Assembly (NCBI GenBank): GCA_011037195.1 | Contig: JAAEAF010014743.1 | Coordinates: 62,001-126,000, forward strand | Source of the DNA: Triatoma infestans | Lineage: Eukaryota; Arthropoda; Insecta; Hemiptera; Reduviidae | DNA: 64,000 nucleotides | Direction of reading: 5' to 3' | Part shown: one piece after another, positions 37,801 through 47,565 of the stretch | Layout: every line of letters starts with the position of its first letter | Position numbering within the stretch: position 1 is the first letter of the stretch | Position numbers and translations under genes: made by a program | Notes under the pieces: generated by a model | Told to the model about the DNA's origin: nothing | Seen by the model: only the letters and a program-made list of their open reading frames with translations | The model's database searches: none

Positions 37801-40800
37801 CGATTTTCCCCAATAGTTATCCATCTCTCCTTGCTGCCCACCACTAGACTCTGTACACATGTATCTTGACTTCTGATGATTCATTTCAAGCCCAATGTCT
37901 CTCGCAGTTTCCTCTAATTTTACAAAAGCCTCAGTCATTATTTCGAAAGATTTTCCCAACAGGGCAACGTCGTCTGCGTATGCTAGCAATTGAACAGTCC
38001 TATTAAATATATTATTGCTAGTCTGGATATCAGCCTTTCTTATAGCCTTTTCCAATGCGAGATTGAACATTATACAATCCAATCCATCACCTTGTCGAAC
38101 ACCCTTGTACGTCTTAAAGAATTCACTGAGGCTAGATTGAACCCTTACTGCACATTGGACCTCTGTTATAGTCATTTTTATTAGGCGAACTAGTTTTTAT
38201 GGAATTCCTAGATCCAACAGAGCTTCGTATACGAGGTATATACCAGATCCAACAGAGCTTCCCTGTTCAGACTGTCGTAGACTGCTTTGTGATCAGTGAA
38301 TAAGATATGTAGTTTTATCTTAAATTCTCTAGCCTTCTCCAGGATAAGCCTGAGTGTAGAGCTTTGGTCACTCATTGATTTATTCCCATAAAAGCCGGCT
38401 TGGTATTGTCCTACTCCTCTGCAGAGTACGCTAGGATTTTATAGATACTGGGAAGTAGTGATATCCCTCGATCATTGTTTTGCAATCCAGGATGTCCCTT
38501 TTTACTTTCTCACAGAGTTGAAGATGGGAAGTTCCAATCAGTGTTTGATTATGAAACGGAAACATCGGAGTGTGCTGGACGTCTAGGTCTAGAAGTTGCC
38601 GGCATGGAAGGCACATATAGCATCAAAGGCAATCCTTGCGAGAAAAATCTTTTGAAGATTGGAGTAAATGCAGATGGCAGGGTATAGATGTGATGCATTT
38701 CAAGGATAACCCCAAAGGAAACCAGTTCATATACAATAGGAGAATTCTCTCTGGATCAGAGTGGACTAATGCGATGAAGCTAAATATTAACTGTGCTCCC
38801 CTTCGGACGGTTCCGGGGGTCGGCGGTCAGGCAATAACGGGAGGTGTTGGATCCCACTGTCGCAAATGCGGTAGTGAGTATGAAACCCCAGCCCATGTAT
38901 TGGGAAATTGTTCCAACAACATGTCACTTGTCACCCGCCGTCACCATAACGTGAAGAAGCGGATAGCGGAAATATTAAGCAATAAGGGGTATACTTGCTT
39001 CGACGAAGTTCACTGCCTAGATACAGTAGGTACTAATGGTTTCGCTGACATTGTAGCGTTCAAGAACGGTGGAAAAGAGGCCCTTGTCAATGATCCTACC
39101 GTCCGGAAAGTTGATTCAGAGAAGAGGAACATATACGAAAAATGTATCCCTCACGTGCAGGAAAAATACCGGGAAAGGTTTGGAGAACGTCAGTCCAAGT
39201 GAAGGGACTCTGGTTTGGGAGTAGAGGGGCAATACCTAAGACCACGAGTGATTTTTTGACCGGTTAGGAATTGACCAAGACTTTCTGTGGGAGATTGCTG
39301 AGACAATCATACTAGATTCTGTCGGTATAATCCACCACCACGTATATGGGACATGACCAGCAATGATTAATTAATTGACTTACACATTCATTTAACTTTA
39401 GTCTGTGTATATATAGCTCCTGTGGTCCTCTATTAGGTGTTGCATTTGTTCCGATATAAATTTGTATATAGTAATACCTACCCATTATTTCTATTCAACC
39501 ATTGTTCTCTGAATTGATTGGTATGCTGTATCTCAGCAACTCAGTATAATTGAGCAGCCTCACTTATTATAATTATTGAAAAATAGTGCTTTTTCTCTAG
39601 TAGGAGGAAGTATTTAATCGTGTCAAATTTTCGATATCGAGTTTTCACCGGAAATATCCGTTTTGAGGTCCCCTGAGTCCAAAAAAGTGGTTTTTAGCAA
39701 ATGGTCTCTCTGTGTGTGTATGTGCGTGTGTGCACACATGAACAGCGTAGCTCAAAAACGAAAAACCGTAGAAAGTTGAAACTTGATATTCCGTTTAGGT
39801 ATCACCATGGCAACTGACCAATCATCTGTCAAAATTCCGAAACCGGAAGTACCACTTTACTTGTTGATTTTTTTTACTTTTTGCGTTTTTCTCAAAAATG
39901 GCTCCGACGATTTTCTTCAAACTTAGTATATGAACTACACATGCAAAGAGCTACAACTTCTATTTGAAATGTTTCTCTGGGAAAATTCATTTAAGGGCAG
40001 TTATGGGGGAAGGGGTAGGGTTAGGTTTTCTTCTAAAGTGCTATTTCAGTTTATAAACAATTCTCTCATCTAAATAAGGTTATTTAGAATTGAATATGTT
40101 GTTGAAATTCCGTGTTTCATAAAAATCGGATAACCGGAAGTGCGTTTACATTACCACTTTACTAATGATTTATTCACTTTTTCGTGATTTTCTCAAAAAT
40201 GTCTCCGACCATTTTGTTGAAACTTCCTATATAAACTTAAACATACAAGAATCTACAACTAGATCTACAACTTATATTTAAAACATTTCTCTGGGAAAAT
40301 TCATTTAAGGGCACTTTTGGAGGAGGGGTGGGGTTATGTTTTTCTCTAAAGTGCTAACATAGTTGATTATACAATTCTATCATCCAAACAGAATTAATTA
40401 GAAATAAATAGATGTCCAAAATGCGAAGTTTCAAGAAAATTAGTAAACCGGAAGTGCGCTTTTACTGGACAGTTTTTTTCAGTTTTCGACGAATTTCATT
40501 AAATTTGGTACAAAACTATAAAATGTGTCAATTATAATTTTGAGAACTGGAGTAAGAGAAAGTTGTATGAGTGTTTCACACCAGATTTTTTTATGAATGG
40601 GAATATAATCGTTTTGTTCCAATCCTTAGGCATAGACTCATTTTACCACACCTGCAGGCTAATGTGTTGCACGACTTTTCACCTCCATGCATTTTTTAGC
40701 CTTTCAATCGCATCCACTATTTCATCCTGCTCAGGTGGATCAATCTCATTCCCATTCACCAGCAGCATATCTCCATTCTCTCTGGTCTCTACCTACCTTA

Positions 40801-43800
40801 AATCCACATTTAGTTGTGTGTCAAAATGTTCTTTCCAGCGTTCCAGCATTCGTCCCTTTTCACATGTTAGTGTACATCCTTATCCTTACAGGGAGCCATT
40901 CTTGGTCTGAAGCCTTTCGGCCATAGTTTAATTTTCGGAAAAACTGTCATGGTTATTTCTCAGTTCCTCAGTATTGTCCAGTACTTTTCTCTTCCAGTCT
41001 CTCTTCTTTGGGAGAGTAATGTGAGAGAAAATATTTTTAACATTGTGCATTTTATTTGTTGCTCTTAAGGGACATAAGTCCTAGAGCATAATAAATTTAT
41101 CTTTCTTTCTTTCTCCTGTGCATCTTCTTCTTTCTTCGTCTCCTAGCTCTGAGTTCTTCCACGGATGCTCGCGTACGACGTCTTTGTATCATCCGTCTGT
41201 AGGCTTCATTTTTCTTGTGAGTGGCATCCTTACATTCCTCATCAAACCATTCCGACTTATCACTCTTTCTTCAACTCCCAAAACTTCCCCAGCAGTTTCC
41301 ACACTAGCTGTACTACCGTCAGTCCTCGCTTTTTCGACATCATTAATCCGCCCCATACCATTTAATTTTTCTTCCATTTTTGCTGTGTTTCGCTGCTAAT
41401 AGCTAATTTGCAATTGATATTTTTTTAAAGCAGAAACAGACTGTTGCCTAGTTTTTGAGATCCTTAGCCTTACACGCGCAATCACTAAATAGTGATCCGA
41501 ATCAGCGTTCGCTCCCCGTCATCGATCAGATTCGACACATATCTGGCGCTAATCAATATGTGATCTATCTGACTTGTAGTAATGTCATCATTGGATTTCC
41601 ACGTTGCAAGGTGAATCTTCTTATGAGGAAACTGGATGCTGCCAATTACCATGTTATTTGAGGCAGCAAAGTTGATAAGCCTCTGTCCATTATCATTAGA
41701 ATCCTCAAGAAACTATGTTTGCCAGTAGTAGACCGAAAAAATCTTTCTTTTCCCACCTTGCATTGCAGTCGCCGATAATAATCTTTATATCAGCTTTCGG
41801 ACATTCATCAAGGCATTTCTCAAACTCCTCGAAAAATACATCTTTTTCATCCGTATTCATAACCTCCATAGGGGCGTGAAGACTGATGAGGCTAATATTA
41901 TCGAATTTGGCTTTTATGCGCAAATAACAAATTCGAGAGTTAACTGGTTAAAATCAGTAACAGAGGGGGACAGTTTCTTGTTCGCTACAAATCCAGTTCG
42001 AAAAGCATGTAATCGGTTGTCGCAGCTATAGTAAATTGTATGGCGTCCTTTCTTTAAAATTCCCTGTCCTGTCCATCTCATCTCCTGTACGGCAGTAATC
42101 CGCTACTTTGTATCTATCCAACTCAATAAGGAGCAGTTGTAATACCCCAGGTCTGTATAACCATAAAACGTTCCAAGCTCCCAAGTTTAAGTCCATTTTC
42201 TTTCCAGATTCCCATTTAAGTCGCCAGGTCTTTTCCACGTTATCCGTCTGGCTATTCTATTCTTTGTAGGTAATTCTTTCCCGGGGTGAGGTTACTGGCC
42301 TCACGCCCAATCTACTTGCTCGCTAAAGGTCAATGAATCCGGGACGTAGCACATCTTTAAGCCTCACACCCACATAGGTTGCAATGAAAAACATGCATAG
42401 ACTTGATCGCCAAAAGTCAATGAACCTTGGACATAGTACATCTTCTTACATACACACAGGGAAAGATGAGACGTGTATGAGGATTTATTACGAAATCTAC
42501 TGGAGAGAGGGAAAATGATTATGATAGGTGTGGAAAAGATCGTTCAAGACGGGGAGGGGGGATATATTTCGGCTCCAGTATAGTATGCGGGGTGAGCGGA
42601 AGAGCTCGTCCAACTGGACAAGTATACAGAAGTGGGGGTATAGGAAAAATGCGGACTATGTATGACCTGGAGAGGGGTTAGCTGGAAGGGGGGATAGGGG
42701 TTGCGTGGGGGATGGACAGGGCGGTTGGGCGGCAGAGGGTGAGGGGTTGGGACTTTTCTGTCCTGGAACCGGCTAAAGCTATCTACTCACAGAATCTAGC
42801 CGAATGATACACCCCAACATTTACATCTTGCATAATTATTTGGATTTAGCGAGCATATAGGCAAACTAGTTTACTAACACATTCATACTCACTTCTATCT
42901 ATAAATTTCCGTTTTCGTATTTTTATAATTGATTAATAAGCGAACACAAAGGGAGTCGCTGCAGATTTGTCTACTGCAACGCTTTAATGGCAACGATTTT
43001 TTCTTACTAGTTAGAATGAGCTGTCTGAGTATAAATGTAAACAATAGATAGAGGAGTCTAACTAGAGTTAATCTACGATCTAGATAGGGTGATGGTTGTA
43101 CAGGCAGAGCGACCCATGCTTGAATGATTCTGTTATTAGTGTGCTCTCATTCTATTTGTCTGACTACAAAGAGCTGTTGCTCTAGTAGACAATTCAAAAT
43201 GAATATGTATATTCAGTAGAAAGTGTTAACAACGAATTTTCCAATTTAAAATGGGATAAATATATAGCAAATATATGGCATGGAAACATACCAGAATTGC
43301 GGAATTACACAGTGACAGTTTATAAAAACAGAGAAGTTTGCTAAAAGAGAAATATACGCCATACTACAAAAGAGATAGGAAGAAAATAGCATAATCTCAG
43401 TTGGTAAATGAATGCGAAAATAAGAAAAAACAAGGCATTTTCAAACTCCGTTTATTACTTTCTTCTTTGGCGCTGTTTGCTTGGTTTATTTTGTTGTATG
43501 TTTATTATCAAAATAAAAGCCATTTTTCGTATGCGGCATTTTAACCCACCACAAAAATGAATCACTTAAATCTAGAGTTATTTACTAGGTTATGAAGAAA
43601 TTTGTTGAGGTTCGGGTAAGAGAGAAACATTCAATTATGCCAACGTTTCGACAGAGTTTCCCATCTTTATCAAGGCTTTAATATATAGATAGATGTGGAG
43701 AAGAATTTTTGAACATACATATTTCTTACATCGCAGAAACATAAAAAAGAAAATTAGAAGTTACTAGTTACTTGACTCAAATTATCTACAGAAAAAAAAG

Positions 43801-45513
43801 AAGATTCTTTCTCCGCATCTTCACGTCTATCTGTATATTAAAGCCTTGATAAAGGCAGGAAACTCTGTCGAAACGTTGGCATAATTGAATGTTTCTTTCT
43901 TGACCGATCCTCATCAAATTTCTTCAAACATAATTCCTCAACGGTCAACACATATTTTTATGTTATTTACTAGGGTGAAAATTTGTTGCAATGTACACAC
44001 ATCGTTAAGACTGAACTCACTAGATTGAGAAAAATCTAGTGTAAACATATTATAATGAGTATGAAACTAAGTTTGCTCTGGGCGAGTCTGTTGTGTTGTC
44101 ACACTGTCTAAAAAACGCATCCTGAAGATGGGCGAACGCCCGAAACCGGTCGATGACCACAAAATGAAGCAGGCTACCAGGAAAATGTCTCTGATGCTTT
44201 CCAGCTCTGCGGAACCAACCACCACAACACATATTATAATGGTCACCGACCACCATGAATCAGTGATACTTCATTTTCTCATTAAAATAATTCTTAAAAG
44301 AATTTTGGTTTAAATCGAGAGTTTGGCATCACGAATTCAATATTTATTTTCGAAAGCGCCAATTCATTTTTCTAATTACAAAATCACTACATTATCAATT
44401 GCATGAGTGAATCTTACCAAACAATTCTGCCTGACAGCATTGTGAAGTGAACGTCTGATTGAATGCAAGTCAATATATAATCAGATCGAAGAAAGATAAT
44501 ATAAACTAAATCTTTTCATAGGGAAACTTGATCTATAGAAGTAACATCTTCAAAGCCAAATTAATTACGACATAGAAGATTTATTACGACTATCTGTGGC
44601 GTCTTAGTATGTATTGCATACAAAGTGTTAGAATTGGGCATTATATGAATGGAAGTAAGTGTATGGCTATAAACTTGAATTTGCTTATGGTTACTAATCG
44701 CAGTGTAGCTTGACAACATTCTATATATATAATTTTTACAAATCTAATGATATCATACAACTTAAATCAGTCCTTTATAAAAAAGAATGATCATTTATTT
44801 ACCGAATAAAATAATTATGAAGGATATAATAAAATTATAGAATTATAAAATAAAATATAATGATGAGGGAATCCTACCAAGTTGAATGTAAACAAAAAGC
44901 AGTTATAACTATCTACTGAAGGGAACGGTTCTTCCCACCCCGGAACAATGTACGCGTTGTATGTTCTCACAATAAAGTTGTTGATTTATAAAAGTTCCAC
45001 ACTTTGGCAATTTCTGTGAATGTTGGGGATATAATGATTCAGAATGTTTGAGATACTTGAAAAAGTATCCACTAAAGGAAATGAGGAACTTATTAGATAG
45101 TTTTGTTGTACATTGTTAAATGGTTTTATTACTTTAACTTGACATTAAACTCAGAAGGATATATACTTAAAAATTTCTCTCACAGGTTTTTACTTCCCGA
45201 CTTAACTAAGAAAGTTTTATATCATGTCATGAACAACCGTCTATGCCCGGATACATCACCAAAGATCTATCGCTGGGGAGTTGCTACTGGTCGCCATTTA
45301 CCTACCGCAGCGCATGTACCACGGGATGTGGTGAAGTATTTATTATCAGCTGTAGATATGTCCGCGGCAAGCCGTACCACAGCTGTAGGTGAAATTGTAT
45401 TATCTGAACAGAAGGATGCATTTTTAAATGAAATAACCCAAGTTGTAAAAGAAAGTTTAGCTACATATTCCAAAAGTTATAGATATTATCCAATGACTTC
45501 GTTGTCAATGTAG
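28890..45513 (+). CDS. ARMC5: Armadillo repeat-containing protein 5 (ARMC5), CUL3 adaptor
   Basis: There are 13 coding exons: 28890-29225, 29938-30155, 30535-30628, 30803-30871, 31790-31979, 32071-32249, 32371-32688, 33406-33620, 35055-35306, 35379-35529, 35611-35775, 35858-35988 and 45186-45513. They give 881 residues in one frame, close to vertebrate ARMC5. The N-terminal half is armadillo repeats ([36 protein letters not shown]). Exon 7 is a Pro/Ser-rich loop ([18 protein letters not shown]). Residues from about 660 form a BTB domain ([31 protein letters not shown]), continued after the last intron by [16 protein letters not shown]. Known ARMC5 works with CUL3 to ubiquitinate RNA polymerase II subunit RPB1. 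The ATG at 28890 was taken as start; an upstream exon cannot be excluded. The exon 7 donor (GTTAGT) is the weakest. Confidence 0.85.
29478..29745. mobile_element. Hairpin element family B, copy 1 (ARMC5 intron 1)
   Basis: Inverted arms are GCATATTTCTGATGTTCCTG at the left and CAGGAATATGC at the right. Each arm holds a GAAACCGGT block next to TGACGATGG. The left arm read on the minus strand gives CTGACGA, a GGA/TCC hairpin, then GAAACCGGTC. The inner arms (AAGTTGAAGTCAACTCTC) also pair. Confidence 0.75.
31165..31705 (-). repeat. Interspersed repeat family C, reversed copy (ARMC5 intron 4)
   Basis: It carries AAAATCGTTGGAGCC, AATCCGTTCGAGCCG and TACTTTCTCTTATTACTT-type blocks in reverse orientation relative to the other copies. 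Confidence 0.5.
32940..33005 (-). repeat. SINE/LINE tail fragment
   Basis: On the minus strand it reads GAGCCACAATAAATCC, TTGCAGTGGATTTGGC and TTTATAGCCAC. This is the tail shared with the repeats at 16060, 33915 and 54385. Confidence 0.5.
33050..33240 (+). pseudogene. Nuclear mitochondrial fragment (cytochrome b)
   Basis: The plus strand encodes [18 protein letters not shown], then [10 protein letters not shown], then after a one-base deletion [17 protein letters not shown]. The Trp in LWGA is encoded by TGA, which is a stop in nuclear genes but Trp in insect mitochondria. These are the haem-proximal and Qo-site blocks of cytochrome b (HIGRG, GYVLPWGQ). The piece is about 190 bp, lies in ARMC5 intron 7, and cannot be expressed from the nucleus. 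Confidence 0.9.
33905..34085 (-). repeat. SINE-like repeat, copy 2, with tRNA-type B box
   Basis: Reading on the minus strand, GGTTCGAATCCCGC (34055-34072) is a pol III B-box. It is followed by CACTGTCAGATGATGGGCAG and GAGAACACTG, then a GCACAATAGATCTTTCAGG tail continuing with TCGCAGTG. A convincing A box was not found. Confidence 0.6.
34290..34995 (+). repeat. Interspersed repeat family C, copy in ARMC5 intron 8
   Basis: Blocks present include CCGGAAAATTGATTTTTTTG, GGGACGTTCTGGGGGAACG and CTTGAAACTTGATATG. It ends AGTGTTTCACATCAGATT, 60 bp before the acceptor of exon 9. Confidence 0.6.
36080..36680 (+). repeat. Inverted copy of the retroelement 5' UTR (left arm)
   Basis: This segment matches the reverse complement of 42310-42790 over roughly 500-600 bp. 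Shared blocks include TTTAGCCGGTTC, CAGTTGGACGAGCTCTTCC, GAACGATCTTTTC, TTCATTGACTTTTGGCGATC and GTCCCGGATTCATTGACC. On the right the block is the 5' UTR of a non-LTR element. Here no coding part follows it. Confidence 0.8.
38470..39400 (+). pseudogene. R2-like non-LTR retrotransposon, C-terminal fragment
   Basis: The plus strand has an open frame 38636-39202. It contains [19 protein letters not shown] and [15 protein letters not shown], then a [18 protein letters not shown] zinc knuckle (CCHC), [14 protein letters not shown], and a stretch resembling the restriction-like endonuclease ([10 protein letters not shown]...DPTVRK). This is the C-terminal layout of R2-type elements, which normally target 28S rDNA. 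Here it is nested in the opposite strand of another retroelement. The RT part is missing. Confidence 0.75.
39590..40590 (+). repeat. Interspersed repeat family C, about 1-kb copy with internal duplication
   Basis: It starts CTCTAGTAGGAGGAAGT and ends AGTAAGAGAAAGTTGTATGA. The block TTTCTCTGGGAAAATTCATT is present twice (about 39970 and 40285), each time followed by AAGGGCA and a GGGGTTAGGTTTT-like run. This suggests a tandem doubling of the middle module. It splits the non-LTR element at 37150-42790. Confidence 0.65.
42800..43620. other. ARMC5 intron 12, no recognised element
   Basis: About 800 bp of mixed sequence between the retroelement and the next hairpin repeat. No coding or repeat signature was recognised. 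Confidence 0.35.
43625..43925. mobile_element. Hairpin repeat with GTCGAAACGTTGGC core
   Basis: Inverted arms at about 43631-43680 (TTCAATTATGCCAACGTTTC) and 43845-43893 (GAAACGTTGGCATAATTGAA) are nearly perfect. The right arm contains TTGATAAAGGCAG, a five-base-pair hairpin GGCAG/CTGTC, then GAAACGTT. Confidence 0.75.
44058..44228 (+). mobile_element. Family A element, 171-bp monomer with target duplication
   Basis: It is bounded by a perfect 13-bp direct repeat ACATATTATAATG at 44045-44057 and 44229-44241. This single, non-inverted unit defines the family. It contains a hammerhead-like block at 44118-44155: CATC, CTGAAGA, a GGGC/GCCC hairpin, GAAAC, CGGTC, then GATG. It ends GGAACCAACCACCACAAC. 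There is no open reading frame of note, so it is non-autonomous. Confidence 0.85.
44242..45185. other. End of ARMC5 intron 12
   Basis: AT-rich intron sequence with no recognised element, ending in the CTCTCACAG acceptor at 45177-45185. Confidence 0.5.
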
Positions 45514-46437
45514 TTTAGCTTCATCTTTATATATTTTAAAAATTTGATTTGATGATAATAGTTATAAATGTATTCTTTCAATTTGATGTGATATTAAATT
45601 ATAAATTTCTCAAAAAAGACTTTCTCAATAACTAGCATTTTTATCGATATTGTTCAGTAAATAATCTATGTAATATATCTTTAATCACCTAGAAATTGTT
45701 AGTTTTTAGAGGTTGCATATATAAACGTTCTACTAATACTAAATATGCAGTAGTGAGTTCATTATATAGCAAATGGAAATCCATTTGTAATAATGAAATG
45801 TCCATTCTATCTTTTTTAAGGACACATTTGGTTCGCAAGGATTATACATATATAAAACTTGGCGAAATATTTTAAACGAAACTTCATTAAACATCCTCTT
45901 TTTAAAACTGAGGAAATTATTATGACTGGTCAGCTTAGCGCAATTGCTTGCTAGGTAGATTTTACCATCATATAAATGTGCTTTAAGCAAATTGATTGCC
46001 AAGTGTAACGTTGCAATTACTTGTGTACAATTCTTATCAGCATGACTGAAATTAATGCTAAATTTGCAAATACATTCAGTTCTTTGTCTTTTACTTAATG
46101 AGAATTATGCAAGCTTGTTCACTACTACTTAGCATATTAAATTGAAAATAGTGTGATCAACTGAGATAACATAAGCCTACAATTACTCCTACTTAAAGAA
46201 CGCTTTAATCCTAAATAACTAACTTTTTTGTGTATAATGTAATAAAGAATTTTTAGCTATGTTCATTAGATATTTCATTTTCCTTTACATAATTAACAGA
46301 ATATATTCATTTACAACAAAGAGGTTAGGTTAAGTCAAAACAAAGATATTGTTTTAAATAAAACAAATTATTTTATTTTATAAATAATACAAATTTATTC
46401 TCGATCTTAAAATTACATTCTTCATAACTGGATTATA
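45514..46437. other. Convergent 3' ends of ARMC5 and RpS29
   Basis: The ARMC5 (+) and RpS29 (-) stop codons face each other 0.9 kb apart. An AATAAA at 46241-46246 could serve ARMC5. A minus-strand AATAAA at 46393-46398 lies about 40 bp past the RpS29 stop and is the likely RpS29 signal. Confidence 0.5.
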
Positions 46438-47040
46438 TTAATCAAGCTGGAATGAAAAAAAAAAAGTAGAAAAATAGCAATAAAAAAGTTGGAAGTATTC
46501 TGCAATTGTAATGAAAATTACCTTTTTAAATCCGATTTCAGCCGCATATTCCCTAAAGCACTGTCTGCATAAATTCAAGCCGTATTTCCTGATAAGACCA
46601 TGCCCATTTGCACAAGCTCGGCTAAAAAAATATAAATTTATGTTCACACTAAATAAAACAACAAATTATGTGGCAGCAATTTGCCATTTATGGGAATGAC
46701 GTAATTTGACATTATTAAAAATAACTAGGAAGCTTTTCTAACAAAACTATTCTTACATTCCAAACAATTTTAGGATCTTAAGGTTGTTTTAGGTTCTACC
46801 TGGAACCTTAAATTCCAAAATATATGGTTCTTAAGAAAATTGGATTCACCAGTTATTCAAATCTTCATGAAATCATTTTGCATAAATTGGTGTTAACAAA
46901 AAAAACTGCATTTAAATCTTTCAAAATAAGTGTACACGTGTTACATATACTTTAGCCACTGAATTAACTTATACTCACCAAGATCTAGATCCTTGGCCAA
47001 ATTTTCTTGGGTGACTATACCAAATATTAGCGTGACCCAT
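46438..47040 (-). CDS. RpS29: 40S ribosomal protein S29 (uS14)
   Basis: Three minus-strand exons, 47040-46979, 46621-46522 and 46446-46438, give the full 56 residues of eukaryotic RpS29. The protein sits in the head of the small ribosomal subunit. The start [20 protein letters not shown] is the conserved N-terminus. Cys21, Cys24, Cys39 and Cys42 form the CX2CX14CX2C zinc site (SCRAC...GLNLCRQC). The last exon codes only Leu-Asp and the stop, as GFKK joins LD. All splice sites are GT-AG and in phase. The gene is convergent with ARMC5 and divergent from Prp8. Confidence 0.97.
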
Positions 47041-47104
47041 TTTTTTTTTTAAATATTTATTTCAGTTAGCACTCAAATAAGGATTTTTATAAAACACTTG
47101 TCTT

Positions 47105-47134
47105 GCACAAGAAAAGCTTTAGCAACAAAGAAAG
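47105..47134 (-). promoter_or_regulatory. Candidate TOP-like pyrimidine tracts upstream of RpS29
   Basis: On the minus strand two pyrimidine-rich runs (CTTTCTTTGTTGC and CTTTTCTTGTGC) lie 65-95 bp before the RpS29 ATG. Ribosomal protein mRNAs usually begin in such a tract. The true start site is not determined. Confidence 0.35.
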
Positions 47135-47452
47135 CTATGGCGCCCGAGCATAACCTTTTAACATGAGCAGCTGGCGAATTTTAAACACGCTGCTAGTAAA
47201 ATTATTATTTTTAAAATTCAAAGCATTATTAAAAATTATTTGATGGGGAAAAAAATTGCAAAACAAAAATGATAGTTAATGTAAGACCATAATTTTTCGA
47301 TATGATTGTTAATCAATATACAAAGCTTTTATATTAAAAATATATGTAATAATTTATTTGAAATTTGAAATAAAAAAAAATACTGAATATCTAATAGAAA
47401 TCTGAAATAAACATTTATGCTATTATTAAATTGTTTAGGCATCTACTTTAAG

Positions 47453-47565
47453 CGACCGTAGGTAGTTTGTCAACAACACTGCTGTGTATTCAGGAGCGAG
47501 TAAGAGCTAAGAAAGAAGTTATAAATGTAATACCAATACTATTACAGCTGGCATTACTTAATTCG
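47453..47565 (+). CDS. Orphan exon-like segment, armadillo-like peptide (uncertain)
   Basis: Between a TTTAAG acceptor and a strong GTAAGT donor lies an open 113-bp segment. Its phase-1 frame reads ...SLSTTLLCIQERVRAKKEVI and continues with NVIPILLQLALLNS. The hydrophobic spacing and the VIPILLQLAL stretch resemble an armadillo repeat, as in RSPH14-type proteins. No other exon of such a gene was found nearby. An alternative is a non-coding 5' exon of Prp8, since the segment lies between the divergent RpS29 and Prp8 starts. Joining it to Prp8 exon 1 would not extend the Prp8 frame. Confidence 0.25.

Larger units (their letters stand above)
37150..42790 (-). mobile_element. Non-LTR retrotransposon with AP-type endonuclease and RT, interrupted
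   Basis: Read on the minus strand: 5' UTR (42790-42310); an EEP endonuclease (42240-41700) with [15 protein letters not shown] and [11 protein letters not shown] then [15 protein letters not shown]; an EN-RT linker (41450-40600); RT from [21 protein letters not shown] sequence (about 38480) through [20 protein letters not shown] (38135) to [15 protein letters not shown] (37980); and a C-terminal [16 protein letters not shown] segment (37430) ending near 37170 with [14 protein letters not shown]. It is the type often labelled craniofacial-development-protein-2-like. It is broken by a family C repeat (39590-40590), an R2-like fragment (38470-39400) and frameshifts. Confidence 0.8.
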
